Positions 27,787 to 36,561 of a stretch of DNA of 64,000 nucleotides are shown here, one piece after another (the first letter of the stretch is position 1; every line of letters starts with the position of its first letter). The position numbers and the translations under genes were made by a program. The notes below the pieces were generated by a model. The model was not told the DNA's origin and ran no database searches. It saw only the letters and a list, made by a program, of their open reading frames with translations. Origin of the DNA: Mesorhizobium huakuii (lineage in GTDB: Bacteria > Pseudomonadota > Alphaproteobacteria > Rhizobiales > Rhizobiaceae); the NCBI RefSeq assembly GCF_030160235.1, contig NZ_BSNY01000012.1, forward strand, positions 124,001 to 188,000. Direction: 5' to 3'.

Positions 27787-27816
27787 TATGTGAAAATTAC
27801 TTGTCTATGTGAAAAT
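27787..27816. promoter_or_regulatory. Tandem direct repeat, candidate regulator site
   Basis: TATGTGAAAAT occurs twice, at 27787-27797 and 27806-27816, with a 19-bp period (about two helical turns). It lies 60 bp before the start of the gene coupled to an IclR regulator. It could be the operator of that IclR protein or part of a promoter. No other reason for the repeat is visible. Confidence 0.5.
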
Positions 27817-27875
27817 ACCTGCTACGACTGCGGGGCAGGGCAGACATGCCCGGTTCCAGGGAGGAATTGCCTGAA

Positions 27876-29018
27876 ATGACAAGACTGCGCGGTCTTGCGT
27901 GGGATCATCGACGTTGCTGGGGTCCGCTCGACGCCAGCGTGGCGCCGTTTTGCGCATCCAATCCCGGCCTGGAAATCGAATGGGACCGCCGCAGCCTCTA
28001 TGAATTCGGTGAGGGCGCGCTTGGCCCGGTGCTCGACACTTACGATCTGGTCGTGTTCGACCACCCTTTCATCGGCGACATCGCGAAGGATGCGCTTATG
28101 GTTCCGTTCGACGCCTATCTATCGGTCGAGCAAATCCGTTTCTTCGAACGCGATTCAGTCGGTGCGTCTTGGCGTTCCTACGAAAAGAGCGGACGCCAGT
28201 GGGCGTTGCCGATCGATGCCGCCTGCCAGGTCGCGTCCTATCGTCCGGATCTCCTCGAGCGTTACGGATCGGTGCCGCGCACGCATGATGAGGTGGTGGA
28301 ACTTGGCCGGCGTGCGCGCAAGGACGACAAGTGGCTCGGCCTGCCCTCGGTGCCGACGGATGCCATGTGCATGCTTCTGACGCTCGGCCATCCGCAGGAA
28401 GACGGCGAGCAATTCATTGCCAGGGAAGCGATCGAACAGGCCATCGGGCAATTGCGGGAGCTTGCGGCGCTGTCGCATCCCAGCTCAGGCAAATGGAACC
28501 CGATCCGCTGCTATGACCATATGATCGCGCATGATGACGTGGTCTATGTGCCGTTCGCCTTCGGCTATGTGAACTACGCGGCGAAGAACGACGGGCCATA
28601 TCTGCGCTTCTCCGACGTGCCGACCCCCCACTCCGCCGGTGCCTTGCTCGGTGGTGCCGGCATCGGCGTCAGCGCCCAGTCGAAAAACAAGCAGGCCGCG
28701 ATCGACTACGCACTGTTCCTATGCTCGCCCGAATATCAGCGAGGCGACTATGTGAAGTCGGGCGGGCAGCCGGGATCGCGGGCGGCCTGGATGGACGCCG
28801 GGGTCAACAATCTCTCGGGCGATTTCTTCAGTTCGACGCTGCGGACGATCGCCTCGTCTTACCTGCGTCCGACGCATCCCGGCTTCATCGCCTTCTTCCG
28901 CGAATGCGCACCGCATGCCGCCGCTGCCATCACCGGCGACATATCGGCGGCCGAACTCGCTGACCACGTCAATCGCCTCTATCGCGAAACCAGGCAACCG
29001 GAACGGAGCGTCGCGTGA
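27876..29018 (+). CDS. Solute-binding-protein-type protein without signal peptide
   Basis: 380 residues from the ATG at 27876, with GGGAGG 11 bases upstream; an ATG at 27846 is the alternative. The fold is that of family 1 solute-binding proteins: WALPIDAACQVASYRPDLLE, the hinge region YVPFAFGYVNYA, and GGAGIGVSAQSKNKQAAIDY with FLCSPEYQ. The N-terminus MTRLRGLAWDHRRCWGPLDA has no hydrophobic core or lipobox for either start, so the protein should be cytoplasmic. Its stop shares a base with the ATG of the IclR regulator gene. I infer an intracellular ligand-binding or chaperone role, not transport; substrate unknown. Confidence 0.75.
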   Translation: MTRLRGLAWDHRRCWGPLDASVAPFCASNPGLEIEWDRRSLYEFGEGALGPVLDTYDLVVFDHPFIGDIAKDALMVPFDAYLSVEQIRFFERDSVGASWRSYEKSGRQWALPIDAACQVASYRPDLLERYGSVPRTHDEVVELGRRARKDDKWLGLPSVPTDAMCMLLTLGHPQEDGEQFIAREAIEQAIGQLRELAALSHPSSGKWNPIRCYDHMIAHDDVVYVPFAFGYVNYAAKNDGPYLRFSDVPTPHSAGALLGGAGIGVSAQSKNKQAAIDYALFLCSPEYQRGDYVKSGGQPGSRAAWMDAGVNNLSGDFFSSTLRTIASSYLRPTHPGFIAFFRECAPHAAAAITGDISAAELADHVNRLYRETRQPERSVA

Positions 29019-29869
29019 TGGCCGCCAGTATTGCCGAAACGCTCGACGAAGCCGAAGGCGGCCGCAGTGGCTATCGCGTGCCGGCAGTGGACAAGGCGCT
29101 CGACGTCCTGGAGTTCATGGCCGCCAGCGCCGAAACGCTGACCCAGACCGAGATCGCGGCTGGCCTCGGGCGTTCCATTCACGAAATCTACCGTATCCTG
29201 CTTTTGCTGGAGAAACGCGGCTACATCTTCCGCACCCAGTCGGATCGCTTCCGACTGTCGCTTAAACTGTTCGAGCTCGCGCACATGCATCCACCGGTGA
29301 ACCGGCTGGTCGAATGCGCGCTGCCGGTGATGCGCGAACTGACCGCCAATGCCGACCAAAGTTGTCACCTCGTGGTGCGCGAAGGTCAGAACGCGCTGGT
29401 CGTCTTGCAGATCGATTCACCATTGCCCATGCGCTACTCGGTTGCGCTTGGATCGCATTTCCCGATCCTCGAGACCAGTTCGGGTGCCGTGCTGCTCGCC
29501 CATTCGAACCGCGCCGAGCGTGATCGGATTGTCGAGCGCATCGTGGCCGCCGGCGAAGGGCAGGGCACGCGCGCGGAAATCGAGGCGCGGCTGAACGACG
29601 TAGCCAAACTCGGCTACGAGATGCGCGCTTCCCTGGCGGTCGAAGCCTGCACCAACATCTCCATGCCTGTGCGCGATCACACCGGCGGCGTTGTCGCCGC
29701 GCTTACCGTCCCGCTGCTGCCGCAGAAGGCGGCGCGGTTCGACCGGCAAACCGTCTTCGAACGCACCCGAGCCGCCGCCGAGAAGATATCGGCGGCGCTT
29801 GGCTGGGGCGAAGCTACCGCTCCGTTACGTGCCGACCCGGAACGGCGGGACTACCCGTTCAGCGATTAA
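29018..29869 (+). CDS. IclR-family transcriptional regulator
   Basis: 283 residues from the ATG at 29018 (a GTG one codon earlier is possible). N-terminal winged helix: YRVPAVDKALDVLEFMA, LTQTEIAAGLGRSIHEIYRI, with C-terminal IclR effector domain (LVVREGQNALVVLQIDSP; HFPILETSSGAVLLA; GYEMRASLAVEACTNISMPV). IclR regulators bind small organic acids or sugars and act as repressors or activators. It is translationally coupled to the upstream signal-less binding protein and 28 bp before the importer's binding protein gene. It probably controls the 13-kb run to 40991. Confidence 0.9.
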   Translation: MAASIAETLDEAEGGRSGYRVPAVDKALDVLEFMAASAETLTQTEIAAGLGRSIHEIYRILLLLEKRGYIFRTQSDRFRLSLKLFELAHMHPPVNRLVECALPVMRELTANADQSCHLVVREGQNALVVLQIDSPLPMRYSVALGSHFPILETSSGAVLLAHSNRAERDRIVERIVAAGEGQGTRAEIEARLNDVAKLGYEMRASLAVEACTNISMPVRDHTGGVVAALTVPLLPQKAARFDRQTVFERTRAAAEKISAALGWGEATAPLRADPERRDYPFSD

Positions 29870-29897
29870 CAAAAGCGATAAACCTGGGAGAAGAGAC

Positions 29898-30929
29898 ATG
29901 TACTGGTCCAAGTCAATCCTATTTGCATCCGCGGCTGCGCTGGCCATGAGTGCCGCGGCCGCGCATGCCGAGAACATGCCTAAGCGCATCGGCTACGTCA
30001 CCAACTATGCCACTCACGAGTGGTACCAGAACGTCATCAAGGGCATGAAGGCTCATGGCAAGGAGCTCGGCATCGAGGTCGAGGTACAGGACGCCAATCT
30101 CGATATATCCAAGCAGGTCGCCGCGGCCGAGGACTTCATTGCCAAGGGCGTTGACGTGCTGATCATCACCCCGGTGAATGAAGAAGGCGTGGTGCCGCTG
30201 CTGCGTCAGGCCAAGGCCGCCAACATCCCCGTGGTGCTCGAGGGCAACCCGGTCAAGGGCATGACCACGATGGTCGCCATCTGCGACTACGACACAGGCT
30301 ATTTCTCCGGCGTTGAGGCGGGCAAATACGCCAAGGAGAAGCTCGGTGGCGTCGCCAAGGTTATGAATGTCGGCCTTCCCCTGCTTTCCGCCACGGTGCT
30401 GCGCTCGCACGGCTTCATGGACGGGCTGAAGACCATTGTCCCTGACGCCGTCATGGTCCACGACCTTGACGGCGGTGGCAATCCGGACCGCGCGCTCGAA
30501 GTGTCTTCGGCCGCACTCGCCAAGAACGCCGACATCAACATCATCTACGGCATCAACGACTCGTCATCGCTCGGCGGCCTGCAGGCCTGGAAGGCGGCCG
30601 GAAAGTCGCAGGATGGCTTGCTCACCGTCGGCACCGGCGGCGAAGGGCTTGCCTTCATCAACGCCATGCAGAACGAGCCGTCCTATCGCATCGAGGCCGC
30701 GATGTTCCCGGAGAAGGAAGGCTTCACGGCAATCGACGCCGCGGTCAAGCTCTTCAACAACGAGGAAGTGCCGGAGCACATCGTGAGCCCCACCGCGCCC
30801 ATGAACGGCGAGGACTGGAAGAAATATTACGATTATGACGGCAAGACCCGCACCATCAAATGGGATGCCGTCAACGCGCTGCAGCCGCCGGCGAAGTGCA
30901 TGAAGACCTCGGCTGATCTGAAGAAGTAA
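29898..30929 (+). CDS. Sugar ABC importer, periplasmic substrate-binding protein (RbsB-type)
   Basis: 343 residues from the ATG at 29898, preceded by GGGAGAAGAG. Sec signal peptide MYWSKSILFASAAALAMSAA ending near AHA-EN (about residue 24). The mature part is a periplasmic binding protein of the RbsB/LacI sugar-binding class (IGYVTNYATHEWYQNVIKGM; FIAKGVDVLIITPVNEEGVV; ADINIIYGINDSSSLGGLQA). It should deliver a monosaccharide or sugar acid to the permeases encoded just downstream. Confidence 0.9.
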   Translation: MYWSKSILFASAAALAMSAAAAHAENMPKRIGYVTNYATHEWYQNVIKGMKAHGKELGIEVEVQDANLDISKQVAAAEDFIAKGVDVLIITPVNEEGVVPLLRQAKAANIPVVLEGNPVKGMTTMVAICDYDTGYFSGVEAGKYAKEKLGGVAKVMNVGLPLLSATVLRSHGFMDGLKTIVPDAVMVHDLDGGGNPDRALEVSSAALAKNADINIIYGINDSSSLGGLQAWKAAGKSQDGLLTVGTGGEGLAFINAMQNEPSYRIEAAMFPEKEGFTAIDAAVKLFNNEEVPEHIVSPTAPMNGEDWKKYYDYDGKTRTIKWDAVNALQPPAKCMKTSADLKK

Positions 30930-30942
30930 GGCCGGCCCTCCG

Positions 30943-30965
30943 CCCTTCCCGCAAAGCGGGAGGGG
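30943..30965 (+). terminator. Hairpin between binding protein and permease genes
   Basis: CCCTTCCCGC, loop AAA, GCGGGAGGGG: a 10-bp stem with one G-T wobble and no following T-run. It is a candidate for partial termination or mRNA 3'-end protection, which would keep the binding protein in excess over the membrane parts. Confidence 0.6.
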
Positions 30966-30997
30966 CTCCCTTGGCAATCGGCCCGGAATGGACTGAG

Positions 30998-31981
30998 ATG
31001 AGCGAACTCACACACGCCTCCGCGCCAAAGCGCTTTATCGGCGGCCAATTGCTGGGCAGCAGCCAGCTTGTGCTGGGTGTCATACTGGCGGTGCTGTGCA
31101 TCGCCATCTCGATCGCGGCGCCGCAATTTTATTCGGAGGCCAACATCATCGCCATCCTGCGCCAATGCGCGCTGGTGCTGATCGTTGCCTCGGGCATGAC
31201 CATGCTGATCATCACCGCCGAGGTCGACTTGTCGGTCGGCGCGTCGCTCGCCTTCGTCGGCTGTATCGGCATGGCGGTGCTCAATTCCACCCACAGTCTT
31301 GCACTCGGCATGCTGGCGGCACTCGCCTTTGCCGGTGGCGTCGGCCTGTTCAACGGCCTGGTCGTCACCCGGCTCAGGGTCAATTCGCTGATCGCCACCA
31401 TCGGCACGATGATGATGTTGCAGGGTGGCGTCTACCTGTTCACGCGCGAGGCGGTGCAGAACCACAATCAGCTGGCCAGCTTCACCGATCTTGGCGCCGG
31501 CTATGTCGGCGCGGTGCCGGTGCCCGTCATCCTGGCGGCCCTGATCTTTGTTGTTGCCTATGTGACGCTGCGCTTCACCACGCTCGGCCGCTACCTCTAT
31601 GCGGTGGGCGCCAATGAAAAGGCGGTGCGCCTGTCCGGCCTGCGCTCCGAGCGCCTCAAGCTGTTTGCCTTTGTCGTCACCGGCCTTTGCGTCGGCGTTG
31701 CCGGCATGATCCTGTCGTCGTTGATGAATGCTGGGCAGCCGACAGCCGGCCGCGGCTTCGAACTCACGGTCATCGCCGCCGTCATCCTCGGCGGCACCAG
31801 CCTGCTCGGCGGCCGTGGGTCGCTGTTCGGCACCTTGCTCGGCGTGCTGGTGCTGAAGGTGATCGACAACGGCATCATCATTCTCGGCTTGAACCAGGAT
31901 CTGCAGATGGTGGTGCCGGGCGTCGTCATCATCCTGGCCACCTATCTCGACATCATCCGGAACAGAGCCAATGTCCGTTGA
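30998..31981 (+). CDS. Sugar ABC importer, permease (RbsC/XylH-type)
   Basis: 327 residues from the ATG at 30998 (a TTG at 30971 is in frame). A polytopic membrane protein of the BPD_transp_2 family: MTMLIITAEVDLSVGASLAF is the diagnostic RbsC motif, followed by RVNSLIATIGTMMMLQGGVY and the cytoplasmic loop GRYLYAVGANEKAVRLSGLR. Its 3' end overlaps the ATPase gene by 11 bp. A second, different permease (33552-34547) follows, so the transporter is probably a heterodimer. Confidence 0.92.
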   Translation: MSELTHASAPKRFIGGQLLGSSQLVLGVILAVLCIAISIAAPQFYSEANIIAILRQCALVLIVASGMTMLIITAEVDLSVGASLAFVGCIGMAVLNSTHSLALGMLAALAFAGGVGLFNGLVVTRLRVNSLIATIGTMMMLQGGVYLFTREAVQNHNQLASFTDLGAGYVGAVPVPVILAALIFVVAYVTLRFTTLGRYLYAVGANEKAVRLSGLRSERLKLFAFVVTGLCVGVAGMILSSLMNAGQPTAGRGFELTVIAAVILGGTSLLGGRGSLFGTLLGVLVLKVIDNGIIILGLNQDLQMVVPGVVIILATYLDIIRNRANVR

Positions 31982-33503
31982 TTTTCTCCACCCAAGCGAA
32001 GGCGCGGCCATCGATGGAAATGTGCCGGCGCTTGAACTGCGGGGCATAGACAAGCGCTTCCCGGGTGTCGTGGCGCTGGAAAATGTCGACTTCACCCTGG
32101 AGGCCGGCAAGATCCATGCCTTGATGGGCGAGAACGGCGCCGGCAAGTCGACGCTTATCAAGATCATGGCCGGGGTCTACGGCAAGGAAGCCGGCACCAT
32201 CCGCATGCGCGGGCGCGAGGTTGACATCAAGTCACCGCGCGACAGCTTGAAGGAAGGCATCAAGGTCGTGTTCCAGGAGATCGCGCTGATCTCCGAATTC
32301 ACCGTTGCCGAAAACATCTTCCTCGAAGGCTATCCGACCGGCAAAATGGGCTCGATCGACTGGAAGAAGATCCGCGCCGATTCTGCCGCCCTGTTTAACC
32401 GCATCGGCTTCAATGTCGATCCGGCGGCGCGCACGGGATCGTTGCCGGTCAGCCAGCAGCAAATGGTCGAGATCGCCCGCGCGCTCGCCCATGAGGCCCG
32501 GGTCGTGGTGATGGACGAGCCGACATCCTCACTGACGCCGAATGAAGTGTCGCTGCTGTTCACCGTTATCCGCAGGCTCGCGGCCCTCGGCATAGCGGTG
32601 GTCTATGTCAGCCACAAGCTCGACGAGGTGTTCGAGATCGCCGACACGGTGACGGTGCTGCGCGACGGGCGCCACATCTCGACCAAGCCGATCGGCGAGC
32701 ACACCAACGATACGCTGATCCAGGACATGATCGGCCGGCGTATCGACAATCTGTTTCCCCGTCAGCGCGGGGCGGCCGGCAGCAAGATTGCCCTGTCGGT
32801 GGAAGGACTGAGCACGGCGAAGAAGCTGCACGACGTGTCCTTCGAGGCGCGCGCCGGCGAGGTGCTCGGCTTCTTCGGCCTGATGGGTGCGGGACGCACC
32901 GAACTCGCCAAGGCGATCGTCGGTTATGACCCGATCACGTCGGGCACGATAGCTGTCGACGGCATCCGGCTGGCCCCACACGATACGCGCACCGGCGTCA
33001 AGCTTGGCATTGGCCTGCTCACCGAGGATCGCAAGAGCGAGGGGCTGATGGGTGAACTGCCCGTCTACCAGAACGCCAGCCTGGCCTCGCTCGGCGCCTT
33101 CGCCCGCCTGGGGTTCGTCGACAAGGCCAGGGAGCACCGGGCGGTGCAGGACTATGTCGACCGCTTCCGCATCAAGACCCCCAGCCTTTTCCAGCAGGTG
33201 AAGAATCTGTCGGGCGGCAACCAGCAGAAGGTGCTGATCGCGCGTTGGCTGATGCGGGGCCTGAAGGTGATCGTCGTCGACGAGCCGACACGCGGCATCG
33301 ATGTCGGTGCCAAGTCGGAAATCTTTGCACTGATCGACCGCCTCGCCGGCGAAGGCCTGGCGGTCATCATGATGACGTCCGAGATGCCGGAGTTGCTCGG
33401 CCTCGCCGACCGCATCGCGGTGATGTGCGAGGGCCGCCTGACCGTGATCATGTCGCGCGAGGAAGCCACGCAGGAGAAGATCCTCAATGCAGCGATTGGG
33501 TAG
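31971..33503 (+). CDS. Sugar ABC importer, tandem ATP-binding protein (RbsA/MglA-type)
   Basis: 510 residues with two nucleotide-binding domains. The first has Walker [10 protein letters not shown] at 53-61, signature LPVSQQQMVEIARAL and VVMDEPTSSLT. The second has the degenerate P-loop GLMGAGRTELAKAI typical of RbsA/XylG, signature [15 protein letters not shown] and [12 protein letters not shown]. It powers the permease pair on either side of it. Confidence 0.94.
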   Translation: MSVDFLHPSEGAAIDGNVPALELRGIDKRFPGVVALENVDFTLEAGKIHALMGENGAGKSTLIKIMAGVYGKEAGTIRMRGREVDIKSPRDSLKEGIKVVFQEIALISEFTVAENIFLEGYPTGKMGSIDWKKIRADSAALFNRIGFNVDPAARTGSLPVSQQQMVEIARALAHEARVVVMDEPTSSLTPNEVSLLFTVIRRLAALGIAVVYVSHKLDEVFEIADTVTVLRDGRHISTKPIGEHTNDTLIQDMIGRRIDNLFPRQRGAAGSKIALSVEGLSTAKKLHDVSFEARAGEVLGFFGLMGAGRTELAKAIVGYDPITSGTIAVDGIRLAPHDTRTGVKLGIGLLTEDRKSEGLMGELPVYQNASLASLGAFARLGFVDKAREHRAVQDYVDRFRIKTPSLFQQVKNLSGGNQQKVLIARWLMRGLKVIVVDEPTRGIDVGAKSEIFALIDRLAGEGLAVIMMTSEMPELLGLADRIAVMCEGRLTVIMSREEATQEKILNAAIG

Positions 33504-33551
33504 GACGATGACATTTGGCGATCTGCCCCGCCTCTTCGAAGGGAGCAAGCG

Positions 33552-34547
33552 ATGAGCCTTGCAAGCACGACTTCGACAAAGGCCCAGCCGTCCCCGCTGG
33601 CGCGGCTCTTTGCCCGGCAGGAAGTGGCGCTGCTCGTCTGCCTCGTCCTGGTGCTGGCGTTCTTCTCGGTGACGGTCGACAATTTCTTTTCGGTGCGCAA
33701 TTTGACCAACGTGCTTGGCCAGGCGTCACTGCCCCTGATCGCTGGCATCGGTTGCGCCATCGTCTTCATTTCCGGCGAGGTCGACATCTCCATCGGTTCG
33801 CTGCTGGCGACCATCGCGCTGCCGCTGATCATTATCATGAACGATACCAATTCGCTGCTGCTCGGCATCGGCGGCGCGCTGCTGTTTGGGCTGATTATTG
33901 GCGTGGTGAACGGCTATCTCACCGCCTATGCCGGCATCAACTCGCTGATCGTGACGCTCGGCACGATGTTCATCATGCGTGGCGGCGTCTATCTCTACAC
34001 CGGCCAGCGCGCCATCCCGGACGATGCCAGTCTCGACAGCTTCATCGCGCTGTCGGATGGCCGGCTGTTCAACGTCCTGCCCTATTCGGCGGTCATCGCC
34101 ATCGTCCTGCTCGCCGTCTTTGCCTACATGATGCAGCACCGACCGTTCGGGCGGCAGATCTATGCCGTCGGCGGCAATCAGGAAGTGGCGCGGCTGGCGG
34201 GTTACGATGTACGGCGCGTCAAGTTCATCTGCTTCATCATCAGTGCGTTGCTGGCCACGGTCGCCGGCATCATCCTGGCGGCACGCGTCGGCTCGGCGCA
34301 GCACACGGCGGGGCTCAATTTCGAATTCCAGGTGGTCGCCGCCACGGTGCTCGGCGGGGTGAGCCTTGCCGGCGGCATCGGCAGCCTGACGGGCATGGCG
34401 CTAGGCGTGCTGATCCTGCAGTTCCTGTCCAACGGCCTGCGCGGGCTTGGCCTGCCGACGGAATGGCAGCTTGTCATCACCGGCATGATCATCATCGCCG
34501 CCGTCGCCCTCGACGAGGCAAAGCGCCGGCGCGCGAATGGAGGCTGA
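33552..34547 (+). CDS. Sugar ABC importer, second permease
   Basis: 331 residues, also BPD_transp_2 type: GCAIVFISGEVDISIGSLLA, GINSLIVTLGTMFIMRGGVY and PFGRQIYAVGGNQEVARLAG. It starts 48 bp after the ATPase gene and is followed 1 bp later by an SDR gene, so it is part of the same run. Two distinct permeases around one tandem ATPase is a common arrangement in rhizobial sugar importers. Confidence 0.92.
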   Translation: MSLASTTSTKAQPSPLARLFARQEVALLVCLVLVLAFFSVTVDNFFSVRNLTNVLGQASLPLIAGIGCAIVFISGEVDISIGSLLATIALPLIIIMNDTNSLLLGIGGALLFGLIIGVVNGYLTAYAGINSLIVTLGTMFIMRGGVYLYTGQRAIPDDASLDSFIALSDGRLFNVLPYSAVIAIVLLAVFAYMMQHRPFGRQIYAVGGNQEVARLAGYDVRRVKFICFIISALLATVAGIILAARVGSAQHTAGLNFEFQVVAATVLGGVSLAGGIGSLTGMALGVLILQFLSNGLRGLGLPTEWQLVITGMIIIAAVALDEAKRRRANGG

Positions 34548-34548
34548 C

Positions 34549-35334
34549 ATGACTCGTCTTGCGGGAAAAACCGCTGTCATCACCGGTGCCGCCGACGGCA
34601 TCGGCCACGCGATCGCGCAGGCGATGGCGCGCGAAGGGGCGCATGTCTTCCTCGGTGACATCGCCGACGGCGCGGGCGAGGATTTCGCCGTCGCGCTACG
34701 CGCGGCCGGCTACGAGGCTGACTATGTGCATTGCGACGTCTCGCAAGAGGCCGACATATCAGGCCTCATCGACAGCGCTGTCACCAAGGCCGGGCACCTC
34801 GACATCCTCGTCAACAACGCCGCCGTCGCCATCGGCGGCATGCCGGTGCACGAGATGACCGACGAGCAGTGGCACCGGCTGATCGCGGTGAACCTGACCA
34901 GCGTGTTTCGCTGCTGCAAATACGCGCTGCCGCACATGATCGCGCAAAAGTCGGGCTCGATCATCAATATGGCCTCGGCGCAGGGCCATATTGGGCTCGA
35001 TGGCTGGACCGCCTATGCCGGCGCCAAGGGCGCGGTGATGGCGATGACGAGGCAGATGGCGGTCGAGTTCGGACCGATGAACATCCGTGTCAATTCGATC
35101 TCGCCGGGCACCATCAACACGCCGATGAACGACAGGCTGGTCAAGGAAATCGGCAGCAACCTCGCCAAAGCCTGGGTCAAGATGCATCCGCTCGGCCGCA
35201 TCGGCGAGCCATCCGAAGTGGCCGAAGCCGCCGTCTACCTCGCCTCCGATGCCGCCGGCTTCACCACCGGCACCGATCTGCGCGTCGACGGCGGGCTGAC
35301 CGCCGCCCCACGCTACGTCCCCGAACTGCTTTGA
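34549..35334 (+). CDS. SDR family oxidoreductase
   Basis: 261 residues from the ATG at 34549, preceded by GGAGG. Cofactor motif TGAADGIG (14-21), LDILVNNAAVAIGG, catalytic Ser in IINMASAQGH, and YAGAKGA for Tyr-x-x-x-Lys; end TGTDLRVDGGLTA. It is a paralogue of the SDR at 24874-25659, but the match to the cofactor consensus is better. It likely oxidises the imported sugar or its acid, using NAD(P). Exact substrate unknown. Confidence 0.88.
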   Translation: MTRLAGKTAVITGAADGIGHAIAQAMAREGAHVFLGDIADGAGEDFAVALRAAGYEADYVHCDVSQEADISGLIDSAVTKAGHLDILVNNAAVAIGGMPVHEMTDEQWHRLIAVNLTSVFRCCKYALPHMIAQKSGSIINMASAQGHIGLDGWTAYAGAKGAVMAMTRQMAVEFGPMNIRVNSISPGTINTPMNDRLVKEIGSNLAKAWVKMHPLGRIGEPSEVAEAAVYLASDAAGFTTGTDLRVDGGLTAAPRYVPELL

Positions 35335-35353
35335 AAACGAAACGAGACATGAA

Positions 35354-36559
35354 ATGAACAAGGCCCTCGAAGGCGTCCGGATCCTCGACTTCAGCCATCT
35401 GCTGCAAGGGCCGTTCGCCACGCAACTGCTCGGCGACATGGGTGCCGATGTCATCAAGATCGAGCGCGCCGGGGCCGGGGACATGTTCCGCGGCATGACC
35501 TTCTTCGCCAAATGGGTCGGCGGCTCGGAGAGCCCGAATTTCCTTGCCTGGAACCGCAACAAGCGCTCCATCGCGCTCAACCTGAAGAGCCGCAAGGTGC
35601 ATGCAATCCTGATGGAGATGGCCAAGAACGCCGACGTGGTTGTGCAGAATTTCCGGCCCGGCGTGCTGGCCAAGCTCGGTTATGGCTATGAGGATTTCAA
35701 GGCCGTCAATCCGCGCATCATCTACTGCTCTGGGTCCGGCTATGGCGAGGAGGGCCCCTATGTCGAGCGTCCCGGCCAGGACATGCTGATCCAGGGGCTC
35801 GCCGGGCTGATTGCCAACACCGGCCGCGGCGATCAGGCGCCGGTTCCCGCCGGCGCCGGCCTCGCCGATCAGATCGGTGCCATGAACATGGTCTACGGCA
35901 TCCTGTCGGCGCTCTACTATCGCGAGAAGACCGGCAAGGGCCAGAAGATCGAGGTCAATCTTCTGGCCGGCCTGATGGCGCATCTCAACCAGGAATATGT
36001 CGCCGTGCTCAACCTCGGCGAAGATTTCGTGCGGCCCAATTCCGGCATCGGCCATCCCGGCATGCAGGCGCCGTTCGGCATCTACGAGACGAAGGATGGT
36101 GGCTACATATCGATCGCCATGAGCCCGTTCAAGACGCTCTACGAGGTGCTCGATGCGCCCCAGCTTGCCATCTATGACGAACTGAAAACCCTGTTCGACA
36201 AGCGCGACGAGGTGTTCGAGAAGGTCAACGCCGAGACGAGGAAATTCGCGACGCAGGATCTGCTGGCACGGCTGCTGGCGGTCGACATCTGGTGCGCCGA
36301 GGTGAAGGACATCCGCCGCGCGGCTGAGGATCCGCAGGTCAGGCATATGGGCATGATCACCAGTTATGATCATCCACGCGGCGGCAAAGTTCGGGTGGTC
36401 GCACCGGCGGTCAAGATGAGCGAGACGCCGGCAACCATCGAGCGCCCGGCGCCGCTCGTCGGCCAGCACGGCCGCGAAATCCTGGCCGAGTTCGGCCTGT
36501 CGAAGGACGAGATTGCCGCTCTGGAAGCGTCCGGTGACATGACTGTAGACGCGGCCTGA
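35354..36559 (+). CDS. CaiB/BaiF-family (class III) CoA-transferase
   Basis: 401 residues, normal for the family. N-terminus LEGVRILDFSHLLQGPFATQ, LGDMGADVIKIER, and the CoA-binding region with WNRNKRSIALNLKS. The catalytic Asp is at about residue 172 in GAGLADQIGAMN (equivalent to Asp169 of formyl-CoA transferase). It moves CoA between carboxylic acids through an aspartyl-CoA thioester. Inside a sugar-acid operon it would activate a carboxylate for the crotonase gene 2 bp downstream. Donor and acceptor are unknown. Confidence 0.92.
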   Translation: MNKALEGVRILDFSHLLQGPFATQLLGDMGADVIKIERAGAGDMFRGMTFFAKWVGGSESPNFLAWNRNKRSIALNLKSRKVHAILMEMAKNADVVVQNFRPGVLAKLGYGYEDFKAVNPRIIYCSGSGYGEEGPYVERPGQDMLIQGLAGLIANTGRGDQAPVPAGAGLADQIGAMNMVYGILSALYYREKTGKGQKIEVNLLAGLMAHLNQEYVAVLNLGEDFVRPNSGIGHPGMQAPFGIYETKDGGYISIAMSPFKTLYEVLDAPQLAIYDELKTLFDKRDEVFEKVNAETRKFATQDLLARLLAVDIWCAEVKDIRRAAEDPQVRHMGMITSYDHPRGGKVRVVAPAVKMSETPATIERPAPLVGQHGREILAEFGLSKDEIAALEASGDMTVDAA

Positions 36560-36561
36560 CG

